A stretch of DNA of 57,360 bases from Marvinbryantia formatexigens (GTDB lineage Bacteria > Bacillota > Clostridia > Oscillospirales > Ruminococcaceae): assembly GCA_021771035.1 (NCBI GenBank), contig JAETPU010000017.1:1-57360 (forward strand), written 5' to 3'. This document shows, piece by piece, positions 1-8,423 of the stretch (its first letter is position 1; each line of letters begins with the position of its first letter). The notes beneath the pieces are model-generated. The model was not told the origin of the DNA, did not search any database, and was given only the letters and a program-made list of their open reading frames with translations. The position numbers and the translations under genes are program-made.

Positions 1-231
1 TTTGTGAGTTCGGAGGTGCTCAACCGCCTGGCGGCCTGTGTGGAAAGAGCTGACAGTATCGAAGAACTCTCCGATATCGCTCCCTTTATCAGTTCGCAGG
101 AGCTCAACCGCCTGGCGGCCTGTGTGGAAAGAGTTGACAGCATCGAAGAACTCTCCGATATCGCTCCCTTTCTCAGTCGTCAGGTTCTGGATTCTCTGGC
201 GGCCAAAGCCTGCAAAAATAACAGCCAATAA
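1..231 (+). CDS. C-terminal part of a helical-repeat protein (5' end outside window)
   Basis: The reading frame is open from base 1 and ends at TAA 229-231, so only the last 76 residues are visible. They consist of two nearly identical 28-residue repeats (pattern S-S-x-x-L-N-R-L-A-A-C-V-E-R ending in L-S-D-I-A-P-F) and a third, degenerate unit that ends the protein in K-N-N-S-Q. The repeats are short amphipathic helices alternating with an A-P-F-[IL]-S turn, which suggests a helical solenoid. Similar A-P-F-L-S repeats occur in uncharacterised clostridial proteins, but I cannot name the family. An internal GTG at position 4 could be misread as a start; continuous coding upstream is more likely. 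The convergent polysaccharide operon shares the terminator just downstream. Confidence 0.7.
   Translation, partial: FVSSEVLNRLAACVERADSIEELSDIAPFISSQELNRLAACVERVDSIEELSDIAPFLSRQVLDSLAAKACKNNSQ
7..174 (+). repeat. Two tandem 84-bp coding repeats
   Basis: Bases 7-90 and 91-174 are direct repeats of exactly 84 bp (28 codons) with only a handful of substitutions. A third degenerate unit starts at 175. The near identity at DNA level points to recent duplication or gene conversion inside the coding region. Confidence 0.85.
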
Positions 232-240
232 GCCAAAGAA

Positions 241-278
241 AAAGACTGTATGGAAGTTTTCCATACAGTCTTTTTCTT
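241..278. terminator. Bidirectional Rho-independent terminator
   Basis: A perfect 15-bp inverted repeat (241-255 with 259-273) has a 3-nt loop, a T-rich tail on the plus strand and the mirrored T-rich tail on the minus strand. It lies between the helical-repeat gene (plus) and the end of the polysaccharide operon (minus) and can serve both. Confidence 0.9.
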
Positions 279-329
279 CATTGCGCCGCCCGTCCTCCCG
301 GCGGCCGCGGGGCGCTAAAAATTACCAGA

Positions 330-1799
330 TCACTGCCCAGGGGCCTCCCCGGCAGAATTCTCCTGCGCCAGAGCACCGGGACTGGCGGTATCCACATCCT
401 TCTGCAGGAAGTACATCAGGTATCCCAGATACAGCATAAAGAAGCAGTTCATAAAGGAGGTGGTATACAGGATATTAGCCTCGACCATATTATTGCTGAA
501 CAGCAGCAGAACCGCGGAGATAACCGCTGTCAAAAGGGAGTATCTCGTTTTTCTGGTAGCGGGGTGATACATAATCTTAACAGCGTCCTTGGCAATCATA
601 AACAGCAGCAGCAAAAGGGCCGGCAGGGCAAAAATCCCATAGCTTACCACAGTCTGAATCAGGATATTGTGCATCCCGCCCCCTTCAAGCCCCGGCAGGG
701 AGGCATTGGGCATATACTTGCGGAAATAGGCCTTCACATCATATTTTCCTACACCGGCCAGCGGATGATGCTTTACCACCACCGCGGAGGCCTTCCACAG
801 CGCGATGCGTCCGTTACCCTGGCTCTCTGAGGAGGTATCCCTCTGCAGATTGACATGGTACCGCTCCAGGCGGTCCGCCGCTGTCTCGTCCTCCAGCCCG
901 GGTTCGGGAGCTTCCGTCATCAGGGCAATGGAAGCGGGCAGATAGCCCAGTCCCCTGCGGATGGGTTTGAAGCACAAGTAGACAGTGCCCACCAGCACCA
1001 ATGCGGCACAGAACACCGCCATGTGTTTGATGACAAGCAGGCTGCGTTTTTTGAGCTTTTTGACCCAGGAAAAATACAGGTATACTAAGAAGAATACAAT
1101 GGCTCCCACCTCAGCACCCCGGGAACCCGCCATAATAAAGCAGGCAAAATTGACAAGAAAAGCCAGAATATACAGAACCTTCACTGTTCTGGACAGCGGG
1201 AACAATCTGCGGTTGATAAACATGGCGGCAATGGCAATCAAGCCCACGATACCCAGGGTGTTAGGATTGGCCGTGATACCGGTCAGACGGTTGCCGTAGG
1301 CAACGCCGAAATAATACATACTTTCATATTCGGTCCCCACCTGGGTAAAATAGGCGCCGTTAATGCGCAGCAGGAACAGCACGATGGATGCCAGGGAAAT
1401 TAAGCTGATTCCCAGGATGGCGACCTGGTTGAGCAGCAGGATTTCCCGTTTGGTCCTGCGCTTGTCCGAATGCAGATCGATGTTGGCCAGCAAAAGGAAT
1501 TGCAGCACCGTGTAGGCCATCATCTTTCCATTTTCAACCAGGGATTTATCATAGTTGACAACCGTTGTCACCAGCAGGATCCCTAAAAAGATTGCAATCC
1601 ACGGCAGATAGCGGTTGGTGAGAAACCGGCGGCGGGTGAACAGATCATACAGCAGAATCAGCCAGCCGTACACCAGTACAAATTTAAACCAGTCCCCTGT
1701 GTATTGATTGACGAATGGAACAATGGAACACAGTGCGAACAGCAAATAAAGCAGTTTAAAATAAATCGTCTCCTGAAACAGATTCTTTATGATCTTCAA
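330..1799 (-). CDS. O-antigen ligase / Wzy-type polymerase family membrane protein
   Basis: A 489-residue polytopic membrane protein with about ten to twelve hydrophobic segments. A serine-rich S-R-G motif sits after a transmembrane helix near residue 225, and a long extracytoplasmic loop contains an H-P-L-A-G-V-G motif (around residue 345), typical of the Wzy_C/O-antigen ligase superfamily. Members polymerise or transfer lipid-linked oligosaccharides at the outer face of the membrane. The start is TTG at 1799: an AAGGAG lies upstream, and the ATG right next to it opens only a five-codon frame. It is the last gene of the operon, 10 bp after a glycosyltransferase. Whether it acts as polymerase or ligase cannot be told from sequence; in a Gram-positive cell a polymerase role is more likely. 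Confidence 0.85.
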   Translation of the reverse strand: MKIIKNLFQETIYFKLLYLLFALCSIVPFVNQYTGDWFKFVLVYGWLILLYDLFTRRRFLTNRYLPWIAIFLGILLVTTVVNYDKSLVENGKMMAYTVLQFLLLANIDLHSDKRRTKREILLLNQVAILGISLISLASIVLFLLRINGAYFTQVGTEYESMYYFGVAYGNRLTGITANPNTLGIVGLIAIAAMFINRRLFPLSRTVKVLYILAFLVNFACFIMAGSRGAEVGAIVFFLVYLYFSWVKKLKKRSLLVIKHMAVFCAALVLVGTVYLCFKPIRRGLGYLPASIALMTEAPEPGLEDETAADRLERYHVNLQRDTSSESQGNGRIALWKASAVVVKHHPLAGVGKYDVKAYFRKYMPNASLPGLEGGGMHNILIQTVVSYGIFALPALLLLLFMIAKDAVKIMYHPATRKTRYSLLTAVISAVLLLFSNNMVEANILYTTSFMNCFFMLYLGYLMYFLQKDVDTASPGALAQENSAGEAPGQ

Positions 1800-1809
1800 T
1801 CCTGGAAAT

Positions 1810-2838
1810 TCATCTCCTTATTCTATGCTTGAGAGCGTCCTTCATTTTGATAAAAGCGCCCAGCAGATGGACGGCGCGGCGGCGCATCATCCAGCGCACC
1901 AGCCGGTTATGAAGGGACTGCATCTGCGTTTGAGCCAAAAATTCGGCCGTCATATACTGTTTTAAAACGTCTCTCATGAGCCTATCCCGTTCACGGCGGC
2001 CCAGCGGGGCCGCGCAGAGGCTCTGCAGCTGCAGATAGCTCTGCCGGAAAAAAACCGCGTTCAGGTACGGCGTGCTCTGCTCAAGGCAGTCGTGCCGCCG
2101 GCAGAACTCCCGGACCTTCTGGTACAGCTGGAACTGCAGGGCGGATTTCTGCGGGTTAAACCGCGTTGTCAGCGAGGTATCGGCAACGGTACGGTAACAG
2201 TACAGGCAGTCCTCAACCAGACATACGGTTTTACAGAACTCATAATACTGCAAATTAAAGGTCAAATCCTCCCCCAGGGATAAGGCGGGGTCAAACCGAA
2301 TGCCCTCCCGCTGGATAACGGCGTTTTCATACAGCTTGAAGCAGGGCCCGGACAGCAGGGTTTTATCATACAGTTCACCGAACCGTTCAAAAAATTCTCT
2401 GTCCCGCAAGACAGCGTTGACAGCGGGCCAGTCCTTTTTCTCCCCCTTGAGGGGATCCACTTTGCTGTAGCCGGTCACCACCAGCTGGGCCCCATGCTCC
2501 CGCTGGGTCTGGATCAGGCTTTCGAGCAGCCCGGGAAGGATCCAGTCATCCGCATCCAAAAAACAGAGAAATTCTCCCTGAGCCAGATCGATTGCAAGAT
2601 TACGCGCAGCGGACACCCCGGCATTCTCCTGGTGAAGCACCTGAATCCGGGAATCCTTCTTTGCATATTCCTGGCAGACAGCCAGGGATTGATCGATGGA
2701 GCCGTCGTCAATCACAAAGAGCTCCCAGTTGGAATAGGTCTGCTCCAATACGCTGTCCAGGCATTTTTTTAAATACTCCTGCGCGTTATACACAGGGACA
2801 ATTACTGAAATTAAGCCCTTTGACTCCATCGGCGTCAC
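1810..2838 (-). CDS. Family 2 glycosyltransferase
   Basis: A 342-residue cytoplasmic GT-A fold enzyme. The N-terminus has the signature strand I-S-V-I-V-P-V-Y-N-A, then V-I-D-D-G-S near residue 43, and the D-A-D-D-W metal/nucleotide-sugar motif near residue 95. Family members transfer a sugar from a nucleotide donor to a lipid-linked oligosaccharide. The C-terminal 120 residues are rich in arginine and probably membrane-associated. The start ATG overlaps the stop of the Stealth gene upstream by 4 bp (ATGA), which indicates translational coupling. Donor and acceptor sugars cannot be predicted. Confidence 0.9.
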   Translation of the reverse strand: MTPMESKGLISVIVPVYNAQEYLKKCLDSVLEQTYSNWELFVIDDGSIDQSLAVCQEYAKKDSRIQVLHQENAGVSAARNLAIDLAQGEFLCFLDADDWILPGLLESLIQTQREHGAQLVVTGYSKVDPLKGEKKDWPAVNAVLRDREFFERFGELYDKTLLSGPCFKLYENAVIQREGIRFDPALSLGEDLTFNLQYYEFCKTVCLVEDCLYCYRTVADTSLTTRFNPQKSALQFQLYQKVREFCRRHDCLEQSTPYLNAVFFRQSYLQLQSLCAAPLGRRERDRLMRDVLKQYMTAEFLAQTQMQSLHNRLVRWMMRRRAVHLLGAFIKMKDALKHRIRR

Positions 2839-3824
2839 CTCTCAAAGGAAGATTTCTCGGGAAATGCCTGCTGGAACACCTCCTGCAGGCGGCGCTTCTG
2901 CAGCTCAAAGTCCTCATAGGCGCCGGTATCGTTGCAGCACACCATATGGTAGCGTCTCTTTAGTATGGACTCAAACAAATCCTGATTATCATTGCTGACG
3001 ACAAATAGTTTTCCGAATTTGTGGCTTCTGGGGGCGAAATCCCCCTGGGCCAGCCTCCAATACCGCATCAAATATTGACTGACATCCTCTTCATCGCGAA
3101 ATTTATGACGGCAGGTGGCGTCGAGAATTTCCCCCTCCTGCTGCCAGACAGTTTCAAACAGGCTCTTTTGGAAGGCGTTGGGCAAATGCTCGTCATGAAA
3201 GCCAGTGAACTCCCGCCAGGGCATCAGGGCCAGGGTAATCAGGTTCTGGCTGCCGTATTTAAAATTGACCCACTTGGAAAAATTCTGCTTGAGGGCGGCA
3301 CGTTTGTGGAAATGCCGGTTAATCACCTTGACATTATTGAAAAGGATGGGCGTAAATTTATCATCCAGCGGCACCACCACATTGGCCCGATAGGTATCGC
3401 AGGGGGTATCGCCGTGAAAAAAATCCTCGGGTTTGACTGGGGCTGTGAGAAACATATCGTCGTTGAAATAGACGAATTTTTCGCTGAGATCCTGGATCCG
3501 GTGCAGATTCAGTTCAATGGGATGGGAACTGAAGGTGGGCAGATATTCCTGCGGGATATAGTCCTCATGGCGTACAATATTCAGTTTGGGATGCTCCGTA
3601 TTCAGCCAGGGCGGCAGATGCCCCCAGGTGACGAAATGGATTTTACTGACCCAGGGCGCAAACCGCTCCACACCCCGGAACCAGTATTGCAGGTTATCCC
3701 AATCCTGATAGCGGATTTGGCGGTCGTCCACCTGAACATCGGGGCGGTACTGCCGTTTCTGAGCCTGCCAGGCAGGGTCGTTTCCATCCACCCAGATGAT
3801 TACAAAATCTATTCTGTCTTGCAT
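2835..3824 (-). CDS. Stealth-family sugar-phosphate transferase (capsule-type phosphotransferase)
   Basis: The protein opens with the Stealth conserved region 1 signature I-D-F-V-I-I-W-V-D-G-N-D-P. It is followed by conserved region 2, with R-G-V-E-R-F-A-P-W-V, F-V-T-W-G-H-L-P-P-W-L, the E-L-N-L-H-R-I segment and F-V-Y-F-N-D-D-M-F. Known Stealth proteins transfer hexose-1-phosphate to glycans and so build phosphodiester-linked capsules. The open frame extends to 3908 and would overlap the upstream gene by 17 bp. I prefer the ATG at 3824, directly before the conserved domain, with an AGAGAGGA upstream; ATG 3836 is an alternative but lies too close to that site. Its presence implies phosphodiester linkages in the polysaccharide (inference). 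Confidence 0.88.
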   Translation of the reverse strand: MQDRIDFVIIWVDGNDPAWQAQKRQYRPDVQVDDRQIRYQDWDNLQYWFRGVERFAPWVSKIHFVTWGHLPPWLNTEHPKLNIVRHEDYIPQEYLPTFSSHPIELNLHRIQDLSEKFVYFNDDMFLTAPVKPEDFFHGDTPCDTYRANVVVPLDDKFTPILFNNVKVINRHFHKRAALKQNFSKWVNFKYGSQNLITLALMPWREFTGFHDEHLPNAFQKSLFETVWQQEGEILDATCRHKFRDEEDVSQYLMRYWRLAQGDFAPRSHKFGKLFVVSNDNQDLFESILKRRYHMVCCNDTGAYEDFELQKRRLQEVFQQAFPEKSSFER

Positions 3825-3891
3825 TGTTCTTATCATTCCTCTCTGGGGAGTGTGCTCCCATGCACCAGCATTGTCAGCGCTGTGCCCCTGT

Positions 3892-4950
3892 CTACTTGAG
3901 CTTATCAAACAGATCCGGGCGCCGTTTTTTTACCGTGTGCAAAAGCCAGCCGAAGGCCATTCCGCACACAGCGCTTTTCGTTCTCACAACAGCGTTGAGC
4001 AGCCTGGCCTGTTTGGAGGTGCCCCTGGCAAATTGCAGGGCCTCAAGGGTCTGGGGGGTATGGAGCAGTTCTTTCATACGGCGGCGCTTTTGCGCGGCGC
4101 TCAGGGCCTTGCCCGCCGCACATTCCCGCTCGAAGGCGGAAACCACATGGCGCAGATGGACATTGCACAATTCCCGGCGCACATCGCCTCCATATACCCC
4201 GGCGGACTCATACAGCGCTTTCATGGCGTCGAACCTGCGGCAGATAAGCTGGGGGTACTCCGGCACAAAGGCGTCCGTCAGGGATCCCGCTCCGTATTTC
4301 ATATAGTGGTAATAAACGCTGTCCAGAACGACCAGGCAGTCCAGATGGGCAAAGAGCTGGGCATTGAACAGCAGATCTTCGATTAGCGGGATCTTCTGGG
4401 ACGTCACGCCGGAATCCAGGATGGTCTGGCGCCGGTAGAGCTTATTGGTGGTGTAGGCAAACACCTTTTCCTTATCCAGCACAGCCGCATATTCGGCAAT
4501 CCGCCTGCGGGAATCCAGCTGCTTTGGCGTTGGAGCCACCACAGCCGTCGTCTCCTGATCCAGCCCCGACCGGGAGAAATCCTGGCAGTAGCCGTATACC
4601 ACTGCCTGGGCCCCGCTGCGCTGTGCCGCTTCCCAGGCGCCGCCCAGCATCTGCGGCTCCACCCAGTCATCCGAATCCACAAAACAGATGTAGTCTCCCC
4701 GCGCCTGTGCCACCCCGGTATTGCGGGCCATCGCCAGGCCCTCGTTCTTTTGTTTATGAAATACCCGGATACGGGGATCCGACCCCGCCAGTTCCTGGGC
4801 CAGCACACCGCTGCCGTCCGGGCTGCAGTCATCCACCAAAAGGAGCTCCCAGTCTTCAAAGCTCTGATCCCGGATACTCTGCACCGCCCGGGGCAGGGTT
4901 GCCTGCGTGCGGTAAACCGGCATAATAACCGTTATCTTTGGCGAATCCAT
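3892..4950 (-). CDS. Family 2 glycosyltransferase
   Basis: A 352-residue GT-A enzyme. It starts with I-T-V-I-M-P-V-Y-R, has L-V-D-D-C-S-P-D near residue 38 and the F-V-D-S-D-D-W metal-binding motif near residue 92. The second half carries the E-D-L-L-F-N acceptor-side segment common in capsule glycosyltransferases. It follows the next upstream glycosyltransferase by 10 bp. A frequent N-A-R/M-A-R-N-T-G segment near residue 80 is intact, so the enzyme is probably functional. Sugar specificity cannot be deduced. Confidence 0.9.
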   Translation of the reverse strand: MDSPKITVIMPVYRTQATLPRAVQSIRDQSFEDWELLLVDDCSPDGSGVLAQELAGSDPRIRVFHKQKNEGLAMARNTGVAQARGDYICFVDSDDWVEPQMLGGAWEAAQRSGAQAVVYGYCQDFSRSGLDQETTAVVAPTPKQLDSRRRIAEYAAVLDKEKVFAYTTNKLYRRQTILDSGVTSQKIPLIEDLLFNAQLFAHLDCLVVLDSVYYHYMKYGAGSLTDAFVPEYPQLICRRFDAMKALYESAGVYGGDVRRELCNVHLRHVVSAFERECAAGKALSAAQKRRRMKELLHTPQTLEALQFARGTSKQARLLNAVVRTKSAVCGMAFGWLLHTVKKRRPDLFDKLK

Positions 4951-4960
4951 CCGCCGGCAC

Positions 4961-5785
4961 CTACTTTCTCAAGAATGTATGATACAGCTTTTCCCGCAGG
5001 GAAACCGGCACAATGCAGAACACAAACTGCACCGCTAAAATCTGCAGGTATGTTCCCCAGCCGATGTACCCTGTCCGGCGGATTTTATTGCGGCCCGCCG
5101 CTATCTTCTTCCAATAGGACAGCCCGCCCCGGCGCTCCATCATCCCCGCGCCCACTCTGGCATATACCAGGCTCTCCGGCAGATTGCACGTCTTAGCTCC
5201 CCTGAGAAGCATACGCACCCAGAGATAGTAGTCCTCGATTAAATTGACCTCCTGGTAATTTCCCGCCGCCAGAACCGCCGATTTTTTGAACATTACCGTC
5301 ATGTGGTTAAAGGGGTTGCGCTTCTTGGAAAAGGCCAGTATCTCCTCATGGGTGCAGGGCAGAACCCGCCGGGAAACCACCTTATCCGGGGACTGCTCAA
5401 ATTCATCGATCATGGTACCGCAGATGTCCAGCCCGGGATCCTGTGCAAAGGCCCGCAGCTGCTTTTCGCACCGGGCCGGACAGGCGATATCATCCGTATC
5501 CATACGCGCGATCAACTCATAGCGGCATTTTTCCACCCCGATACGAAGGGCATTTCCCAAGCCCATATTCCTCTCAAGGGGCACCCGGGCAAAGACGCCG
5601 GGGTTCAGGGCCTCCTCCTCGTCCAAAACGCGTTCCAGTTCCGGGGTCAGCGGGCCGTCCTGAACCAACAAAATCTCAGACGGCGGCACCGTCTGAGATA
5701 ACATACTGTGCAGGGCTTCCCGCAGATATTCTGGTTTTTCCTTATAATATACGCTCATCAATACGCTGTAGGGTGCCAGTTCCAA
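4961..5785 (-). CDS. Family 2 glycosyltransferase, AmsE-like
   Basis: A 274-residue glycosyltransferase with the AmsE-type start (Y-S-V-L-M-S-V-Y), a Q-D-G-P-L-T turn where most GT2 proteins have D-D-G-S, and the A-R-M-D-T-D-D-I metal motif near residue 96. N-P-F-N-H-M-T-V-M-F and E-D-Y-Y-L-W-V-R-M, both typical of this subfamily, follow. Amylovoran AmsE-type enzymes add a sugar during assembly of exopolysaccharide repeat units. It lies 14 bp after the priming transferase gene, so it could encode an early step in unit assembly. The C-terminus is hydrophobic and may anchor it to the membrane. Confidence 0.88.
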   Translation of the reverse strand: MELAPYSVLMSVYYKEKPEYLREALHSMLSQTVPPSEILLVQDGPLTPELERVLDEEEALNPGVFARVPLERNMGLGNALRIGVEKCRYELIARMDTDDIACPARCEKQLRAFAQDPGLDICGTMIDEFEQSPDKVVSRRVLPCTHEEILAFSKKRNPFNHMTVMFKKSAVLAAGNYQEVNLIEDYYLWVRMLLRGAKTCNLPESLVYARVGAGMMERRGGLSYWKKIAAGRNKIRRTGYIGWGTYLQILAVQFVFCIVPVSLREKLYHTFLRK

Positions 5786-5799
5786 CTTGTTTTCCCCCT

Positions 5800-7206
5800 T
5801 TACAAATCCTTGCGGGCATCTTCCGGCTGAGGCTGTGCAGAGGAATCCGCCGTCAGCTGGCCCTCCTCAATGCCCTCGGTGCTGTCCTTCATAAACATAA
5901 TTTTAAAGGTTAAAAACAGCAGCTTGATATCCAGGCGCAGAGAATATTTTTCAATATATACCAAATCCAGGAGCAGCTTGTCCTGGGGCGAGGTATTGTA
6001 TTTCCCCATCACCTGGGCGTAGCCGGTGAGTCCGGCCTTCATCTTGGTGCGGTACCGGAACTCCGGATATTTTTTGACATATTCCGCAATAATCTGCGGG
6101 CGCTCCGGGCGCGGGCCCACCAGAGACATATCCCCCTTGAGAATATTGAGCAGCTGGGGCAGCTCATCCAGGCGGGTGGCGCGAATCACCCTGCCCACCG
6201 GTGTGATGCGGGGATCCCCCTTGGAGGCCAGGCGGGCCTGTCCGCCCTTCTCTGCATCCACTACCATGCTGCGGAACTTATACAAATAAAATTCCCGGTT
6301 ATCCTGCGTGACGCGCACCTGGCGGTAAATCGGCGAATGACGGTCGTACAGCACAATGGCCAGCGCTGTCAAAAGCATGAAGGGCGAAGCAATCAGCAGG
6401 CCCACTGCGGAAAAGAGGATATCCATCAGCCGCTTGACAATCTTTTGTTCCTGGGTGAGATGATAATCCTTGCTCAAAAGCACCGGGGTATCAAAGATCT
6501 GGGTCAGCTCCGCCGAGTTGAGCAGCACATCCTCCACCGAAGGGATGACGTACATACGGATGTCATGGTCATAGCAGTAATCGCTCACCTGGCGGCGCAG
6601 GTTCAAATCGATAGAGCCAATCATCACACAGCCGATAGTCTCCTCGATTTTTTTCAGGCAGCCCTTTCCAATCTGTTCCTGTGTAAGCGTGGCCGCCACA
6701 TGATAGCGCTCCCGAATCCGGCTGATTTTACCTTCCATCCGCTGGGCCTCCTGGGCATCCCGGCACAGCAGCACCACACTGCGGATGGGATAGATCATAA
6801 AATAAACCTTGTTGATCACAACTACGAGGACTACAACCGTAGCAATCTGCAGCAGCGTCTGGACAACCACGGGCCCTGCCGGCAGCAGTTCGGAGGCCAT
6901 CAGGGAAAGCTGGAAATACATCAGCATATTGGCGATAACCAGGGATAGAGAATTGGAATAGATGATTTCATTTCGGCGGTACCGCCCAATGCGAAAACCG
7001 CCATACATGGCGTTAAATACAAAAAATAAAACCGCATACACCAGGGTAACTACATAGTTGCCTTTTCGGAAAAAGACCGTCTCCTCATAGGCATTCTGCC
7101 AAATCAGAACAAATTCCAGAATAATGCAGACAAATAAGAAGGTCCGGGATAAAAACATAATCGTTCTGCGGTATTTATATCCCTTCTTGTGTTGCGTTTG
7201 ATTCAT
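5800..7206 (-). CDS. Exopolysaccharide priming transferase (polyprenyl glycosyl-phosphotransferase)
   Basis: First gene of the operon. The N-terminal half has four to five membrane segments and a CoA-binding-like soluble part. The C-terminal 200 residues are the bacterial sugar transferase domain: K-R-L-M-D-I-L-F with a membrane hairpin, Y-K-F-R-S-M, the R-L-D-E-L-P-Q-L-L-N motif, G-D-M-S-L-V-G-P-R-P and K-A-G-L-T-G-Y-A-Q. The enzyme moves a sugar-1-phosphate from a nucleotide sugar to undecaprenyl phosphate and starts unit synthesis. The open frame reaches 7335, but the ATG at 7206 has a GGAGG five bases upstream and begins a basic, hydrophobic N-terminus as expected. Confidence 0.92.
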   Translation of the reverse strand: MNQTQHKKGYKYRRTIMFLSRTFLFVCIILEFVLIWQNAYEETVFFRKGNYVVTLVYAVLFFVFNAMYGGFRIGRYRRNEIIYSNSLSLVIANMLMYFQLSLMASELLPAGPVVVQTLLQIATVVVLVVVINKVYFMIYPIRSVVLLCRDAQEAQRMEGKISRIRERYHVAATLTQEQIGKGCLKKIEETIGCVMIGSIDLNLRRQVSDYCYDHDIRMYVIPSVEDVLLNSAELTQIFDTPVLLSKDYHLTQEQKIVKRLMDILFSAVGLLIASPFMLLTALAIVLYDRHSPIYRQVRVTQDNREFYLYKFRSMVVDAEKGGQARLASKGDPRITPVGRVIRATRLDELPQLLNILKGDMSLVGPRPERPQIIAEYVKKYPEFRYRTKMKAGLTGYAQVMGKYNTSPQDKLLLDLVYIEKYSLRLDIKLLFLTFKIMFMKDSTEGIEEGQLTADSSAQPQPEDARKDL

Positions 7207-7500
7207 GACTTCCTCCATCCGGGCACAGCCGTTCCTCAATTTTGGAATGCTTGCCCTCGATTGTTCCTGGCTTGTCCATTCAGCAGCGGCAAGCCCGCCG
7301 GCCTCAAAACAGCACGGCAGCATCTTAGAGCCCATCTATTCTATTGTTTGTGAAAACCAGCCAATAACTCCGCGGGCCGGGATTTATTTCATCGTACTGT
7401 ACCTAATTTTAAATTGGATTCTTATCATTCGGGTCAGGCATTTTGTTTGGGGAAGCTGGATTCCCGACAGCCTTTGCATCCTATCATGTAACGTTCACAC

Positions 7501-7800
7501 GCCGTATGGCGGCAGCCGTTTCACCCGCAGGCAGAGCCTCCAGACGTTCACGCAGGGCGTGAACATTGTACCGCAGGCCTGGATCAACCCGGATGTTTTG
7601 CGGTTCAGCCTTGGCTGAATGCCGGTCGTTGGTTGACCGGCAAGCAAAACTCCCAGATGTTCACGCAGGGCGTGAACATTGTACCATAGAGGTTATTCAA
7701 TCAAAAAAGAAAGCGAAGCTTTCCTTCCAATTTGATTCAATGTTCTCGTTATGGTCAAAATCTTTGATTTTGGGTACCATAGAAGTTATTATAACGTAGT
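7501..7800. repeat. Cluster of short palindromes and direct repeats upstream of the polysaccharide operon
   Basis: At least six short hairpins sit within 300 bp. GTTCACGC-AGG-GCGTGAAC occurs twice as a direct repeat (7546-7564 and 7659-7677), each copy followed by ATTGTACC. Between them are 7-bp-arm hairpins at 7604-7619 and 7621-7641. Further hairpins lie at 7709-7723 and 7756-7772. A 17-bp direct repeat GTACCATAGAxGTTATT is found at 7681 and 7774. The rest of the 7340-8058 gap holds no recognised gene. The function is unknown; operators, attenuation or a decayed repeat are all possible. Confidence 0.7.
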
Positions 7801-8058
7801 CGGTTTGCAAAATCAATGCTGAGGCCTTTTGAAGGTCGGATCCAAGGGAAAAATTCACAAATCTTCAGATATTTATTCATAGGATTCCGAAAATTTTAAG
7901 CAATTTTTCTGTTTTTCTGTAGGTATTCGCGGAACCCGGCCCGGAGCGGCCTTTGGGACTCCCTCTGAAGTTGCCGCCTCGCAGCCAGAAAAGATTTCGT
8001 TTCTTTTTATCGGAGCCCCGCAGTCCTCTAAAACGGCGGCACTGCTGCCCCGTCATTT

Positions 8059-8361
8059 TCACCGTGAAACGGATGGGGTTTGGGAAAACACCAGTTCATA
8101 GTAATTGGAAATCCCCATGGCCTGAGCGGCATGGTTGAGCGACTGCTCCAGCCGTTCACGGTTGGCCCGAACGGTCTCAATGTCCCGGGGGATTTCCATA
8201 TATTCGGCAATTCTGGCGCCATTACTGTACGCAACGCCCAGCAGGCGGAACTTCACCCCGTCTTTTTCTTTGATTTTCGGGAACCGTTCCCCCTCAAATT
8301 CCACATACTCCGCCGTCCCCTCACACAGATACTCTGTCAATTCCAGCACCGCCTTTTGCAA
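8059..8361 (-). pseudogene. Possible remnant of an unrecognised gene
   Basis: About 100 codons on the minus strand read as a plausible, charged soluble protein (E-L-T-E-Y-L, F-P-K-I-K-E-K-D-G-V-K-F-R-L, I-S-N-Y-Y-E-L-V-F). There is no credible start: only a TTG without a clear ribosome binding site, and an in-frame stop 13 codons upstream. Reading a different frame immediately upstream (8362-8420) gives K-N-Q-Q-E-H-L-R-A-K-A, which would join smoothly after a frameshift near 8360. This suggests a frameshifted and truncated gene. I do not recognise the family. Confidence 0.4.
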
Positions 8362-8423
8362 ACCGCCTTGGCCCGCAGGTGTTCCTGCTGGTTTTTACAG
8401 GCTGGGGCCCATGAGATGGTTTT

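Noticed and set aside
7546-7677. Possible CRISPR-like direct repeats
   Set aside because: Only two copies of the 19-bp dyad, unequal spacing to other repeats, and no cas genes.
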